A program made the translations under genes and the position numbers. Source: Candidatus Aminicenantota bacterium (lineage in GTDB: Bacteria; Acidobacteriota; Aminicenantia; Aminicenantales; Aminicenantaceae). From it: a stretch of DNA of 9,145 bases. Shown here piece after piece: positions 1 to 6,483 of the stretch. The stretch's first letter is position 1. The number at the start of each line of letters is the position of its first letter. Location of the stretch: the NCBI GenBank assembly GCA_030673995.1, contig DAOUYU010000063.1:1-9145 (forward strand). The letters run 5' to 3'. The notes beneath the pieces were generated by a model. That model did no database searches. It saw nothing but the letters and a program-made list of their open reading frames with translations, and was not told the origin of the DNA.

Positions 1-681
1 TTTCTGTTTCCTTTGACCATCATTTTTCTTTTTATCCTGCTGATAATCAAAGAGCCTGATTACGGCACAGCCTTGTTGGTCTTTGTTATCTGCGCGATTA
101 TGCTCTTTATAGCAGGAGTGAAGCTTAAATATTTCTTTTACTTTGGATTCTTATCTTTGAGTCTATTTGCTTTTTATCTTTTCCAGGCTAAATACAGGCT
201 GGACAGAGTCTTTGCCTTTTTAGCACCTGCAGAAGATCCTCAAGGGGCTGGATTTCAGATCATTCAGTCAAAACTCGCCATCGGTTCAGGAGGCCTTTTG
301 GGAGTCAGTATCGGAGAAAGCACCCAAAAACTCTTCTTTCTTCCCTGTGCTCACACCGACTACATCTTTGCCATTGCCGGAGAAGAACTCGGTCTGATTG
401 GCACCTCGGCCATTCTCCTCCTTTTTTTCATCCTCTTCTGGAGAGGATTGGTCATCTCCTTAAGAGCGACCAACTTCTTCAGTCAGATCACCGCCGCCGG
501 GATTACTCTTGCCATCTTTTTCCAAGCCCTCCTGAACGTAAGCATCGTCATTGGATTAGGACCGCCGACAGGTATTCCTCTCCCCCTGATCAGCTTCGGA
601 AGGTCTTCTCTCATATGTACTCTCTTCAGCATCGGCATTCTGCTCAATATCTCACAAAGAAAAAAGGTCGCTCGAAGATAA
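1..681 (+). CDS. ftsW: FtsW, SEDS-family septal peptidoglycan glycosyltransferase (C-terminal 226 residues; 5' end outside window)
   Basis: The frame is open from base 1, so the gene is cut by the window edge and not by mutation. The product is a polytopic inner-membrane SEDS protein that polymerises lipid II into septal glycan together with a class B PBP. Hydrophobic segments alternate with short loops throughout. Family motifs seen are EPDYGTALLVF (fragment residues about 18-28), LPCAHTDYIFAIAGEELG (114-131) and TGIPLPLISFGRSSL (189-203). The Asp of HTD (codon 358-360) aligns with the catalytic Asp297 of E. coli FtsW. Two departures from the usual pattern are Cys where Glu, Gln or Asn is common (LPxAHTD) and GRSS for the almost universal GGSS. 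RodA and SpoVE are homologues, but position directly before murG in a dcw cluster favours FtsW. The stop codon is two bases before the murG start, so translation of the two is probably coupled. Confidence 0.93.
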   Translation, partial: FLFPLTIIFLFILLIIKEPDYGTALLVFVICAIMLFIAGVKLKYFFYFGFLSLSLFAFYLFQAKYRLDRVFAFLAPAEDPQGAGFQIIQSKLAIGSGGLLGVSIGESTQKLFFLPCAHTDYIFAIAGEELGLIGTSAILLLFFILFWRGLVISLRATNFFSQITAAGITLAIFFQALLNVSIVIGLGPPTGIPLPLISFGRSSLICTLFSIGILLNISQRKKVARR

Positions 682-683
682 AA

Positions 684-1778
684 ATGAAGGAGAAAAAAAT
701 CATCATAAGCGGCGGAGGGACGGCGGGTCATCTTTATCCGGCTCTAACTGTCGGAAATAAGCTTATAGAAAAAAATCCCCATCTCCATTTGACGTTTGTC
801 GGAAGCAGCAGAGAGCTGGAAAGAAATATCATGAAACATCACAAGGCTGAATTTATCGCCTTGAAAATTGAGGGCATAAAAGGAAGAGGTTTGAAAGCCA
901 TCAAATCTCTTTTTCTCCTCCCGTTTTCTTTTTTAAAATCCCTCGCCATACTTCTCCGCATAAAGCCCGGCCTGGTCATCGGAGTAGGAGGCTACAGTTC
1001 AGGACCCATCGTGCTCCTTGCTTCGTTAATGAAAATTCCCACGCTGATCCTCGAACAAAATCTCTACCCCGGGCTTACCAACAGGCTTCTTCTTCGCTGG
1101 GTTCAAAAAGCAGCTGTCTCTTTTAAGAATTCGCTTCCATCTTTTAAAGGAAAAGGAGTATTTATCGGGAATCCGGTAAGAGAAGAATTTCACCATATCT
1201 CACCCAAAAAAAGGACAAATCATCTCACTCTTCTTATCTTTGGAGGAAGCCAGGGATCACATTTTCTGAACAAGGGAACAACCGCCACTCTTCCTCTTCT
1301 CAAAGAAGAAAAAGAGAGATTGATAATATTCCATCAAACAGGGAAAAAGGATTTCGACTGGGTCAAAAAAAGCTACACCCAAAACAACTTTAAAGATGTA
1401 ACTGTTAAATCCTATTTCTATGAGATGGCCAATTATTTTCAAAAATCAGATCTGATCATATGCCGTGCAGGCGCAACCACAGTCGCAGAACTCATCGCCT
1501 CTCAAAAGGCATCTCTGCTGATCCCCTTCTCCCAGGCCACTGACAATCACCAGGCTCTCAATGCCGGAGAGCTGGCAGCGATAAAGGGAGCCGAAATTAT
1601 CCTTGAAGAGGAATTCTCTCCTGAAATACTCGCTGGAAAAATCTTTTATTTATTAGAAAACAAAGAAAAAATCACTCAAATGGAAAAAAACCTGGCTGGA
1701 TTGAAGACAGAAAACGCTGCCGAGAAAATATCGGGCCTCTGCTACGAACTTATGGAATCAGGCAGAAGGAGTAACTAA
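684..1778 (+). CDS. murG: MurG, UDP-N-acetylglucosamine--N-acetylmuramyl-(pentapeptide) pyrophosphoryl-undecaprenol GlcNAc transferase
   Basis: Transfers GlcNAc from UDP-GlcNAc to lipid I on the cytoplasmic face of the membrane, giving lipid II, the substrate of FtsW. The 364-residue length fits the family (about 355). This is a GT-B fold of the GT28 family. The N-terminal half has the glycine-rich loop SGGGTAGHLYPA (residues 9-20), VGVGGYSSGP (99-108) and LEQNLYPGLTN (123-133). The C-terminal half has GNPVRE (162-167), a second glycine loop FGGSQGSHFLN (186-196) and the UDP-GlcNAc site CRAGATTVAEL (260-270) followed by PFSQATDNHQALNA (281-294). I chose ATG 684 because the glycine loop then starts at residue 9, as in other MurGs. 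An in-frame ATG at 615 would add 23 residues overlapping ftsW. The ribosome site is weak (GAAG about 10 bases upstream), so coupling to ftsW termination is likely. The stop codon abuts the murC start. Confidence 0.96.
   Translation: MKEKKIIISGGGTAGHLYPALTVGNKLIEKNPHLHLTFVGSSRELERNIMKHHKAEFIALKIEGIKGRGLKAIKSLFLLPFSFLKSLAILLRIKPGLVIGVGGYSSGPIVLLASLMKIPTLILEQNLYPGLTNRLLLRWVQKAAVSFKNSLPSFKGKGVFIGNPVREEFHHISPKKRTNHLTLLIFGGSQGSHFLNKGTTATLPLLKEEKERLIIFHQTGKKDFDWVKKSYTQNNFKDVTVKSYFYEMANYFQKSDLIICRAGATTVAELIASQKASLLIPFSQATDNHQALNAGELAAIKGAEIILEEEFSPEILAGKIFYLLENKEKITQMEKNLAGLKTENAAEKISGLCYELMESGRRSN
1764..1771 (+). promoter_or_regulatory. Ribosome binding site of murC
   Basis: AGAAGGAG lies inside the 3' end of murG, seven bases before the GTG at 1779. 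It supports the GTG start, which touches the murG stop codon directly, over the later in-frame ATG at residue 14. Confidence 0.75.
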
Positions 1779-3167
1779 GTGGTCAAACAGGTTCACAGGA
1801 AGATCAATCATATCCATATGATAGGTATCGGCGGCACAGGCATGAACGGAATCGCCGAGGTGCTCCTGAACCTGGATCACAGGATTTCAGGGACAGATAT
1901 CATCGAGACTGAAGTGACTCAGCGTCTTATCCGCCTCGGAGCACAAATCACTATCGGCCACAAAGCTGAAAATGTAAAAGGCGCGGATGTCGTCGTTGTC
2001 TCCTCCGCTATAATAGAAGACAATGTTGAAGTCGCGGAGGCACGGCGCCTGAAAATACCGGTCATTCCCCGGGCGGAAATGCTGGCAGAATTGATGAGGA
2101 TGAAATACGGAATCGCAGTGGCTGGCTCTCACGGAAAAACATCCACCACTTCCATGATTGCCCAGGTGCTGGAAACAGGCGGCTTTGACCCGACAATTAT
2201 TGTGGGCGGCCGCTTAAACACTGTCGGCGCCCACGCAAAACTGGGCGCAGGGGATTTTATCGTTGCCGAAGCCGATGAAAGCGACCGCTCCTTTCTCCTT
2301 CTGTCCCCTTTTATCGCGGTTCTTACCAACCTGGATGATGAGCATCTTGACCAGTACAGGACAATTGAAGAGATCAAAAAAACCTTTATCAGTTTTGCCA
2401 ACAAAGTCCCTTTTTACTGTCCCATCGTCCTTTGCCTCGATGACCCCAATCTCCAGGCTTTGATTCCATCGCTTGATCGAAGAATCATCAGCTACGGATT
2501 CTCTGCCCAGGCAGACATCTTTGCCCGCGATAAACAATTTGAGAAATTTACAAGCACTTCTACCCTCTATCGGAAAGGTAAAAAACTGGGAAAAATGAAG
2601 CTTAATGTTCCCGGTGTTCACAGTATATATAATGCCATGGCCGCAGTGGCCGTAGGACTGGACCTGGACTTACCTGCTCACCTCATTCTGCAAGCTCTGG
2701 AAAGCTACCAGGGCTCCGGCCGCCGCTTTGAGTTAAAAAAAGAAGTGAACGATATTATGATTATCGAAGATTATGCCCATCACCCCACAGAAATAAGGGC
2801 CACCCTTGAAGCAGCCAAGAAAGGCTGGTCACGAAGGGTTGTTGCCGTCTTTCAACCCCATCGTTACACACGTCTCTCTCTTCTCATGAAAAGCTTTGCC
2901 ACCTCATTCAACCAAGCCGATGTTCTTATCATCTCAGAAATATACCCGGCAGGAGAAAAACCTATCGAGGGAGTCTCGGGCAGAGTTCTCTTCGAGGAAG
3001 TTGAGCAGTTCGGCCATAAAAATATATATTTTGAATCAGACATGAATAAAATCCCTTCCCTGGTCAAAAAAATCGCTGAACCTGGAGATATGATCCTTGT
3101 CCTGGGAGCTGGGAATATAAACCGGATTATTCCGGATATTATAAAAACGCTGGAAACAAGAGGATAA
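1779..3167 (+). CDS. murC: MurC, UDP-N-acetylmuramate--L-alanine ligase
   Basis: Cytoplasmic ATP-dependent ligase that adds L-Ala, the first residue of the stem peptide, to UDP-MurNAc. At 462 residues it is slightly shorter than E. coli MurC (491). The three Mur-ligase domains are recognisable. The N-terminal Rossmann domain has IGIGGTGMNGIAEVL (15-29) and VVVSSAI (72-78). The central ATPase has the P-loop AGSHGKTSTTSM (115-126), EADESDRSF (164-172) and NLDDEHLDQY (184-193), with His189 at the conserved metal/carbamoyl-site region. The linker has GVHSIYNAMAA (279-289), where the more usual first Asn of HNxxNA is Ser. The C-terminal domain has GSGRRFE (312-318), DYAHHPTEI (331-339) and QPHRYTR (359-365). 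EIYPAGE near 387 and the N-terminal motif distinguish MurC from Mpl, MurD, MurE and MurF. It starts with GTG immediately after the murG stop and ends two bases before ftsQ. No murB or ddl follows. Confidence 0.97.
   Translation: MVKQVHRKINHIHMIGIGGTGMNGIAEVLLNLDHRISGTDIIETEVTQRLIRLGAQITIGHKAENVKGADVVVVSSAIIEDNVEVAEARRLKIPVIPRAEMLAELMRMKYGIAVAGSHGKTSTTSMIAQVLETGGFDPTIIVGGRLNTVGAHAKLGAGDFIVAEADESDRSFLLLSPFIAVLTNLDDEHLDQYRTIEEIKKTFISFANKVPFYCPIVLCLDDPNLQALIPSLDRRIISYGFSAQADIFARDKQFEKFTSTSTLYRKGKKLGKMKLNVPGVHSIYNAMAAVAVGLDLDLPAHLILQALESYQGSGRRFELKKEVNDIMIIEDYAHHPTEIRATLEAAKKGWSRRVVAVFQPHRYTRLSLLMKSFATSFNQADVLIISEIYPAGEKPIEGVSGRVLFEEVEQFGHKNIYFESDMNKIPSLVKKIAEPGDMILVLGAGNINRIIPDIIKTLETRG
3158..3164 (+). 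promoter_or_regulatory. Ribosome binding site of ftsQ
   Basis: AAGAGGA sits within the last codons of murC, five bases before ATG 3170. It supports initiation at that ATG. Confidence 0.6.
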
Positions 3168-3169
3168 CT

Positions 3170-4039
3170 ATGCCTTCTTATCTTAATCCACCTTTCAAGC
3201 ACAGAACATACACATTCCCATCCCAGCCGATACAGTTCCAAAGAGGAAAAGGAAAAATAAACCCTAAAAAGATCAAAAGAAAAGCCAAATTGAAATTCAG
3301 GCATATTCTTTTCTCTTTCTTTCTTCTGGGCGGAATATTCTATTTTATCCAGCACGCATATCTCTGGCTGATTTCCTGGGATAATCTCAATATAAAAAAC
3401 GTAGCAATTTTATGCCGCAAGAACGAGGTGAAAGAGGAAATCCAACGCTATCTGGAAGGAAGAAATCTGGGAAATTTGCTCCTTTTTGACATCAGCCACC
3501 TTCAGAAGGCCTTTACATCTCACAGGTGGATTAAAGAGGTTAGCGTGAGAAAAATTCTTCCAGCCACCTTGAAGATCGAGGTCAAAGAAAGAAGCCCGGC
3601 TGCTCTGTTGAAAAAAAGAGAACTTTACCTTATAGACGAAGAAGGAGTGCTGCTTGAAAAAATTGAACCGGGAAAAGAGATGAGTCTGCCTCTTCTGATC
3701 GATTCGAATAATTTCCAAGAGGAATACGAAGAAAAGCTCAAATCGGCATGGAAATGTCTAACCAGCCTGTCATATTCAGAGAAAGAGCAGCTCGGTGTTT
3801 TAGACCTCACAGATTACAACAACGTCATTGTCCAGCTCAAAAACAAACAGACAAGGCTGATTCTCGGGAATGACCACTTTGCTCAGAGATTCAAATCATT
3901 CCAAAAATACAGATCAATATTAGACAGGTACGGCGAGCTCGAATATGTTGACCTTCGTTTCGACGGCCGGATATACATCAAACCTAAGAATAATCCTTTT
4001 GGAGACTTCATATCAAACTCATATAAGGAGGCTAACTGA
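3170..4039 (+). CDS. ftsQ: FtsQ/DivIB cell division protein (POTRA domain, single-pass membrane protein)
   Basis: A bitopic divisome protein that links the early ring (FtsA/FtsZ) to the FtsB/FtsL and FtsW/FtsI synthase complex. The 289 residues divide into three parts. A basic cytoplasmic tail (1-44) is rich in Lys and Arg from 25 on. One transmembrane helix follows (about 45-66, ILFSFFLLGGIFYFI). The rest is a periplasmic part. The POTRA domain spans about 71-141 and shows the family pattern NLNIKNVAI, then LLFDISHLQKAF, HRWIKEVSVRKILPATLKI and EVKERSPAAL. YLIDEEGVLLE (153-163) opens the FtsQ beta domain, which ends in YVDLRFDGRIYIKP (259-272). FtsQ is poorly conserved, so the call rests on this architecture plus the murC-ftsQ-ftsA position. 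The last base of the stop codon is the first base of the ftsA ATG (TGATG), indicating coupled translation. Confidence 0.93.
   Translation: MPSYLNPPFKHRTYTFPSQPIQFQRGKGKINPKKIKRKAKLKFRHILFSFFLLGGIFYFIQHAYLWLISWDNLNIKNVAILCRKNEVKEEIQRYLEGRNLGNLLLFDISHLQKAFTSHRWIKEVSVRKILPATLKIEVKERSPAALLKKRELYLIDEEGVLLEKIEPGKEMSLPLLIDSNNFQEEYEEKLKSAWKCLTSLSYSEKEQLGVLDLTDYNNVIVQLKNKQTRLILGNDHFAQRFKSFQKYRSILDRYGELEYVDLRFDGRIYIKPKNNPFGDFISNSYKEAN
4024..4031 (+). promoter_or_regulatory. Ribosome binding site of ftsA
   Basis: TAAGGAGG, a near-perfect anti-Shine-Dalgarno match, lies inside the end of ftsQ, seven bases before ATG 4039. It fixes the ftsA start even though this overlaps the ftsQ stop codon by one base. 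Confidence 0.85.
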
Positions 4040-5262
4040 TGCCAAAAAATGGTTATATTGTCGGAATTGACATAGGAACAAAAAAAGTAGCCGCCATCAT
4101 AGGTGAAATCACTGAAAATAAAAAAATCGAGATTATCGGCATAGGCACTGCCGAATCAAGAGGGTTGAGAAAAGGAGTCGTGGTCAACCTGGATGCGACA
4201 GTCGATGCCATCAAAAAAGCCCAGGAAGAGGCTGAGCTTATGGCAGGCGTTGAAATAGATTCAGCCTTTGTTGGAATCTCCGGCGCACATATAAAAAGTT
4301 TCAACAGCAGAGGAGTCATCGCTGTATCAAGTAAAAACAGAGAAATTTCGCGCGAAGATATACATCGTGTTATCGACCAGTCCAAGGCCGTATCGATCCC
4401 CCCTGATAGAGAAATCATTCATATCATTCCCCAAGAATTTTTGGTCGATGAGCAGGATGGAATCAAAGATCCCCTCGGTATGAACGGGATAAAACTCGAA
4501 GTCAATGTCCACATCATAACAAGCGCTAACACTTCCCTTCAAAACCTGAAAACCTGCATAGGACGGGCCGGTATTGAAATCGAACAGATTGTCCTCAACC
4601 AGATCGCCGCGAGCACTTCTATTCTTTCCCACGATGAGAAGGAACTTGGAGTGGGCTTGATCGATATTGGTGGAGGAACGACTGAAATATCCATTTTTGA
4701 ACGGGGGAGCCTGTGGTATACATTCATAATACCCATCGGAGGAGACAATTTCACCAATGATATCGCGGTCGGCCTCCGGACTCCCATTCCCGAGGCTGAA
4801 AAAATAAAGAAAAAATTTGGCTGTGTATCCAGCCCGATGTTAGATGAGCAGGACACCATAGAAGTCCCCTCAGTGGGGAGCGGCAAAAAATCCAGGGTCC
4901 TTTCCAGGCAATTATTAGCCGACATCATCCAACCCAGGGCAGAAGAAATCTTTCGTTTAGTTGATAACGATATCAAGCGGATGGGATACGAAAAATCTCT
5001 CAATTCGGGAATTGTTCTGACAGGTGGGACAGCACTGCTGGAAGGATTGGAAGAAGCTGCCGAAGAAATCTTTGATCTGCCTGTCAGGCGGGGCGATCCA
5101 ATCGGCATAGGAGGTCTGGTAGACAGGGTCAACACTCCAGACTATGCCACTGCGGTTGGCCTCATCCTTTACGGATATAATCAATGGAAAGAAAAAGGTT
5201 CTTCTAAAGAAAGAAAAAAAGGTCTTTGGGCAAAAGTCAAAGATTGGCTCAAAGAAGCATAG
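4039..5262 (+). CDS. ftsA: FtsA, actin-like ATPase that anchors the Z-ring to the membrane
   Basis: Binds the C-terminal peptide of FtsZ, polymerises on the inner face of the membrane and recruits later divisome proteins. The 407 residues have the actin/HSP70 layout. Phosphate-1 motif GIDIGTKKVAAIIGE is at 9-23. The FtsA-specific 1C (SHS2) domain runs from about 85 to 165, with IIHIIPQEFLVD at 126-137. Phosphate-2 motif LIDIGGGTTEISIF is at 207-220, and the adenosine motif GIVLTGGTALLEGL is at 324-337. TPDYATAVGLILYG (366-379) is the usual end of the globular domain. A linker rich in Lys, Ser and Glu leads to a C-terminal amphipathic helix GLWAKVKDWLKEA (395-407), the expected membrane-targeting sequence. 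The gene overlaps ftsQ by one base and its TAG stop forms part of the ftsZ ribosome site, so ftsQ, ftsA and ftsZ look translationally linked. MreB and DnaK are excluded by the 1C region and the tail. Confidence 0.97.
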   Translation: MPKNGYIVGIDIGTKKVAAIIGEITENKKIEIIGIGTAESRGLRKGVVVNLDATVDAIKKAQEEAELMAGVEIDSAFVGISGAHIKSFNSRGVIAVSSKNREISREDIHRVIDQSKAVSIPPDREIIHIIPQEFLVDEQDGIKDPLGMNGIKLEVNVHIITSANTSLQNLKTCIGRAGIEIEQIVLNQIAASTSILSHDEKELGVGLIDIGGGTTEISIFERGSLWYTFIIPIGGDNFTNDIAVGLRTPIPEAEKIKKKFGCVSSPMLDEQDTIEVPSVGSGKKSRVLSRQLLADIIQPRAEEIFRLVDNDIKRMGYEKSLNSGIVLTGGTALLEGLEEAAEEIFDLPVRRGDPIGIGGLVDRVNTPDYATAVGLILYGYNQWKEKGSSKERKKGLWAKVKDWLKEA

Positions 5263-5266
5263 GAGG
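5261..5266 (+). promoter_or_regulatory. Ribosome binding site of ftsZ, overlapping the ftsA stop codon
   Basis: AGGAGG begins inside the TAG stop of ftsA (5260-5262) and is five bases before ATG 5272. A full-strength site fits the need for many more FtsZ than FtsA molecules per cell. Confidence 0.85.
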
Positions 5267-5271
5267 AAACA

Positions 5272-6483
5272 ATGAGTGAAAAAACGAGAGGTAAATTAAA
5301 ATTTCATTTAGTGGAAGACCGCATAGGTGCAAAAATCAAGGTTGTCGGGATCGGCGGCGGAGGAGGCAATGCCGTAAACAGGATGATCCAGACCGGAATC
5401 GAAGGAGTGGATTTTATCGCGGTCAACACAGACCTTCAAGCCCTCAACAGCAACAGGGCAAGAACCAAGGTTCAGATCGGAGAGAAACTGACCAAAGGCC
5501 TGGGCTCAGGAGGCAGGCCGGACATCGGGAAAGAAGCAGCCATCGAAGACACGGAGAAGTTAATAGATATCATTCAGGGAGCAGACATGGTCTTTCTGAC
5601 GGCTGGATTAGGAGGAGGCACAGGAACAGGAACGACTCCGATACTGGCAAACCTCGCCTCAGAAATGGATATCCTGGCTATTGCTATCGTGACCTTTCCC
5701 TTTGAGTTTGAAGGAAAAGTCAGAGCAAAGCAAGCACGGGAAGGCCTGGATGAGTTAGGATCCTCTGTCGATACGGTCATTTCAATACCTAATGAAAGGC
5801 TTCTCCAGACGGTTACGCTGGACACCTCTATTCAAGATGCCTTCAGAATGGCTGACGATATCCTGAGACAGGCTGTGCAGGGAATTTCAGATCTCATTAC
5901 CAGGCCGGGTCTGATCAATCTGGACTTTGCCGATGTCAAATCAATCATGAAGGGCATGGGAATGGCTTTCATGGGCACTGGAATAGCATCCGGCGAAAAC
6001 AGAGCTGTTGATGCCGCACAGAAAGCAATATCCAGTCCCCTTCTGGTGGACACCTCGATCGAGGGAGCTCAGGGAGTGCTCATCAATATCACCGGCGGTA
6101 AAGACATCACTCTTCTCGAAGTCTCAAAAGCATCGCAGCTTATCCACAGCCAGGCTCACCCTGAAGCCAATATCATCTTCGGCACTGTCATCGATGAAGA
6201 CATGAAAGAAATGGCCAAAGTAACGGTCATCGCCACAGGATTTGAGCTGAGGCCTCGAACAGAAGCTGTTGCCCAAGAAGACTTTATTCCCCTGAATAAA
6301 GAAACACCTCCCTCTTTCCGGGCTAAGAATGAGACACCTCCTTATTTATTCGAGCCAAAGGGAAGTGATATTCTCTGGAACAAGCCTGCAGGGGAAAAAC
6401 AGTGGGAATCCTATGAAACCCCCTCTTTTATCAGAAAAAAAACAGTCACTCCGTTGAGAAAAATTTCCGATGAGATCAGCTGA
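5272..6483 (+). CDS. ftsZ: FtsZ, tubulin-like GTPase forming the Z-ring
   Basis: Polymerises at midcell in a GTP-dependent way to scaffold division. The protein has 403 residues. After a short N-terminal tail the nucleotide domain shows VGIGGGGGNAVNRMI (25-39, T1 loop) and AVNTDLQAL (50-58). The tubulin signature is AGLGGGTGTGTTPILA (111-126), where most bacterial FtsZs read GAAPVIA at its end. VTFPFEFEG (140-148) replaces the more usual VTKPF. AFRMADDILRQAVQGISDLI (190-209) leads to the T7 synergy loop NLDFADV (216-222), with the catalytic Asp residues present. The second domain ends at VIATGFE (319-325). The roughly 55-residue linker contains two ETPP motifs. The terminal peptide ETPSFIRKK (382-390) matches the FtsA-binding consensus (D/E-x-P-x-F-[LI]-R-[KR]) and is followed by 13 more residues. 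The last 14 bases overlap hutI. Confidence 0.98.
   Translation: MSEKTRGKLKFHLVEDRIGAKIKVVGIGGGGGNAVNRMIQTGIEGVDFIAVNTDLQALNSNRARTKVQIGEKLTKGLGSGGRPDIGKEAAIEDTEKLIDIIQGADMVFLTAGLGGGTGTGTTPILANLASEMDILAIAIVTFPFEFEGKVRAKQAREGLDELGSSVDTVISIPNERLLQTVTLDTSIQDAFRMADDILRQAVQGISDLITRPGLINLDFADVKSIMKGMGMAFMGTGIASGENRAVDAAQKAISSPLLVDTSIEGAQGVLINITGGKDITLLEVSKASQLIHSQAHPEANIIFGTVIDEDMKEMAKVTVIATGFELRPRTEAVAQEDFIPLNKETPPSFRAKNETPPYLFEPKGSDILWNKPAGEKQWESYETPSFIRKKTVTPLRKISDEIS

Noticed and set aside
615..683. Longer murG reading from ATG 615, inside ftsW
   Set aside because: The added 23 residues are unlike any MurG N-terminus and overlap ftsW by 67 bases. ATG 684 puts the glycine loop at the usual distance.
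684..740. GGGTAGH in MurG instead of GGGTGGH
   Set aside because: Ala at this position is found in other MurG families, including mycobacterial ones, so it is not notable.
2121..2156. MurC P-loop with GSHGKTS
   Set aside because: The invariant GKT is kept, and Ser/Thr exchanges around it are common in Mur ligases.
4067..4095. TTGACA near the ftsA start as a possible -35 box
   Set aside because: No -10-like sequence occurs about 17 bases downstream, and the bases encode the conserved GIDIGT motif.
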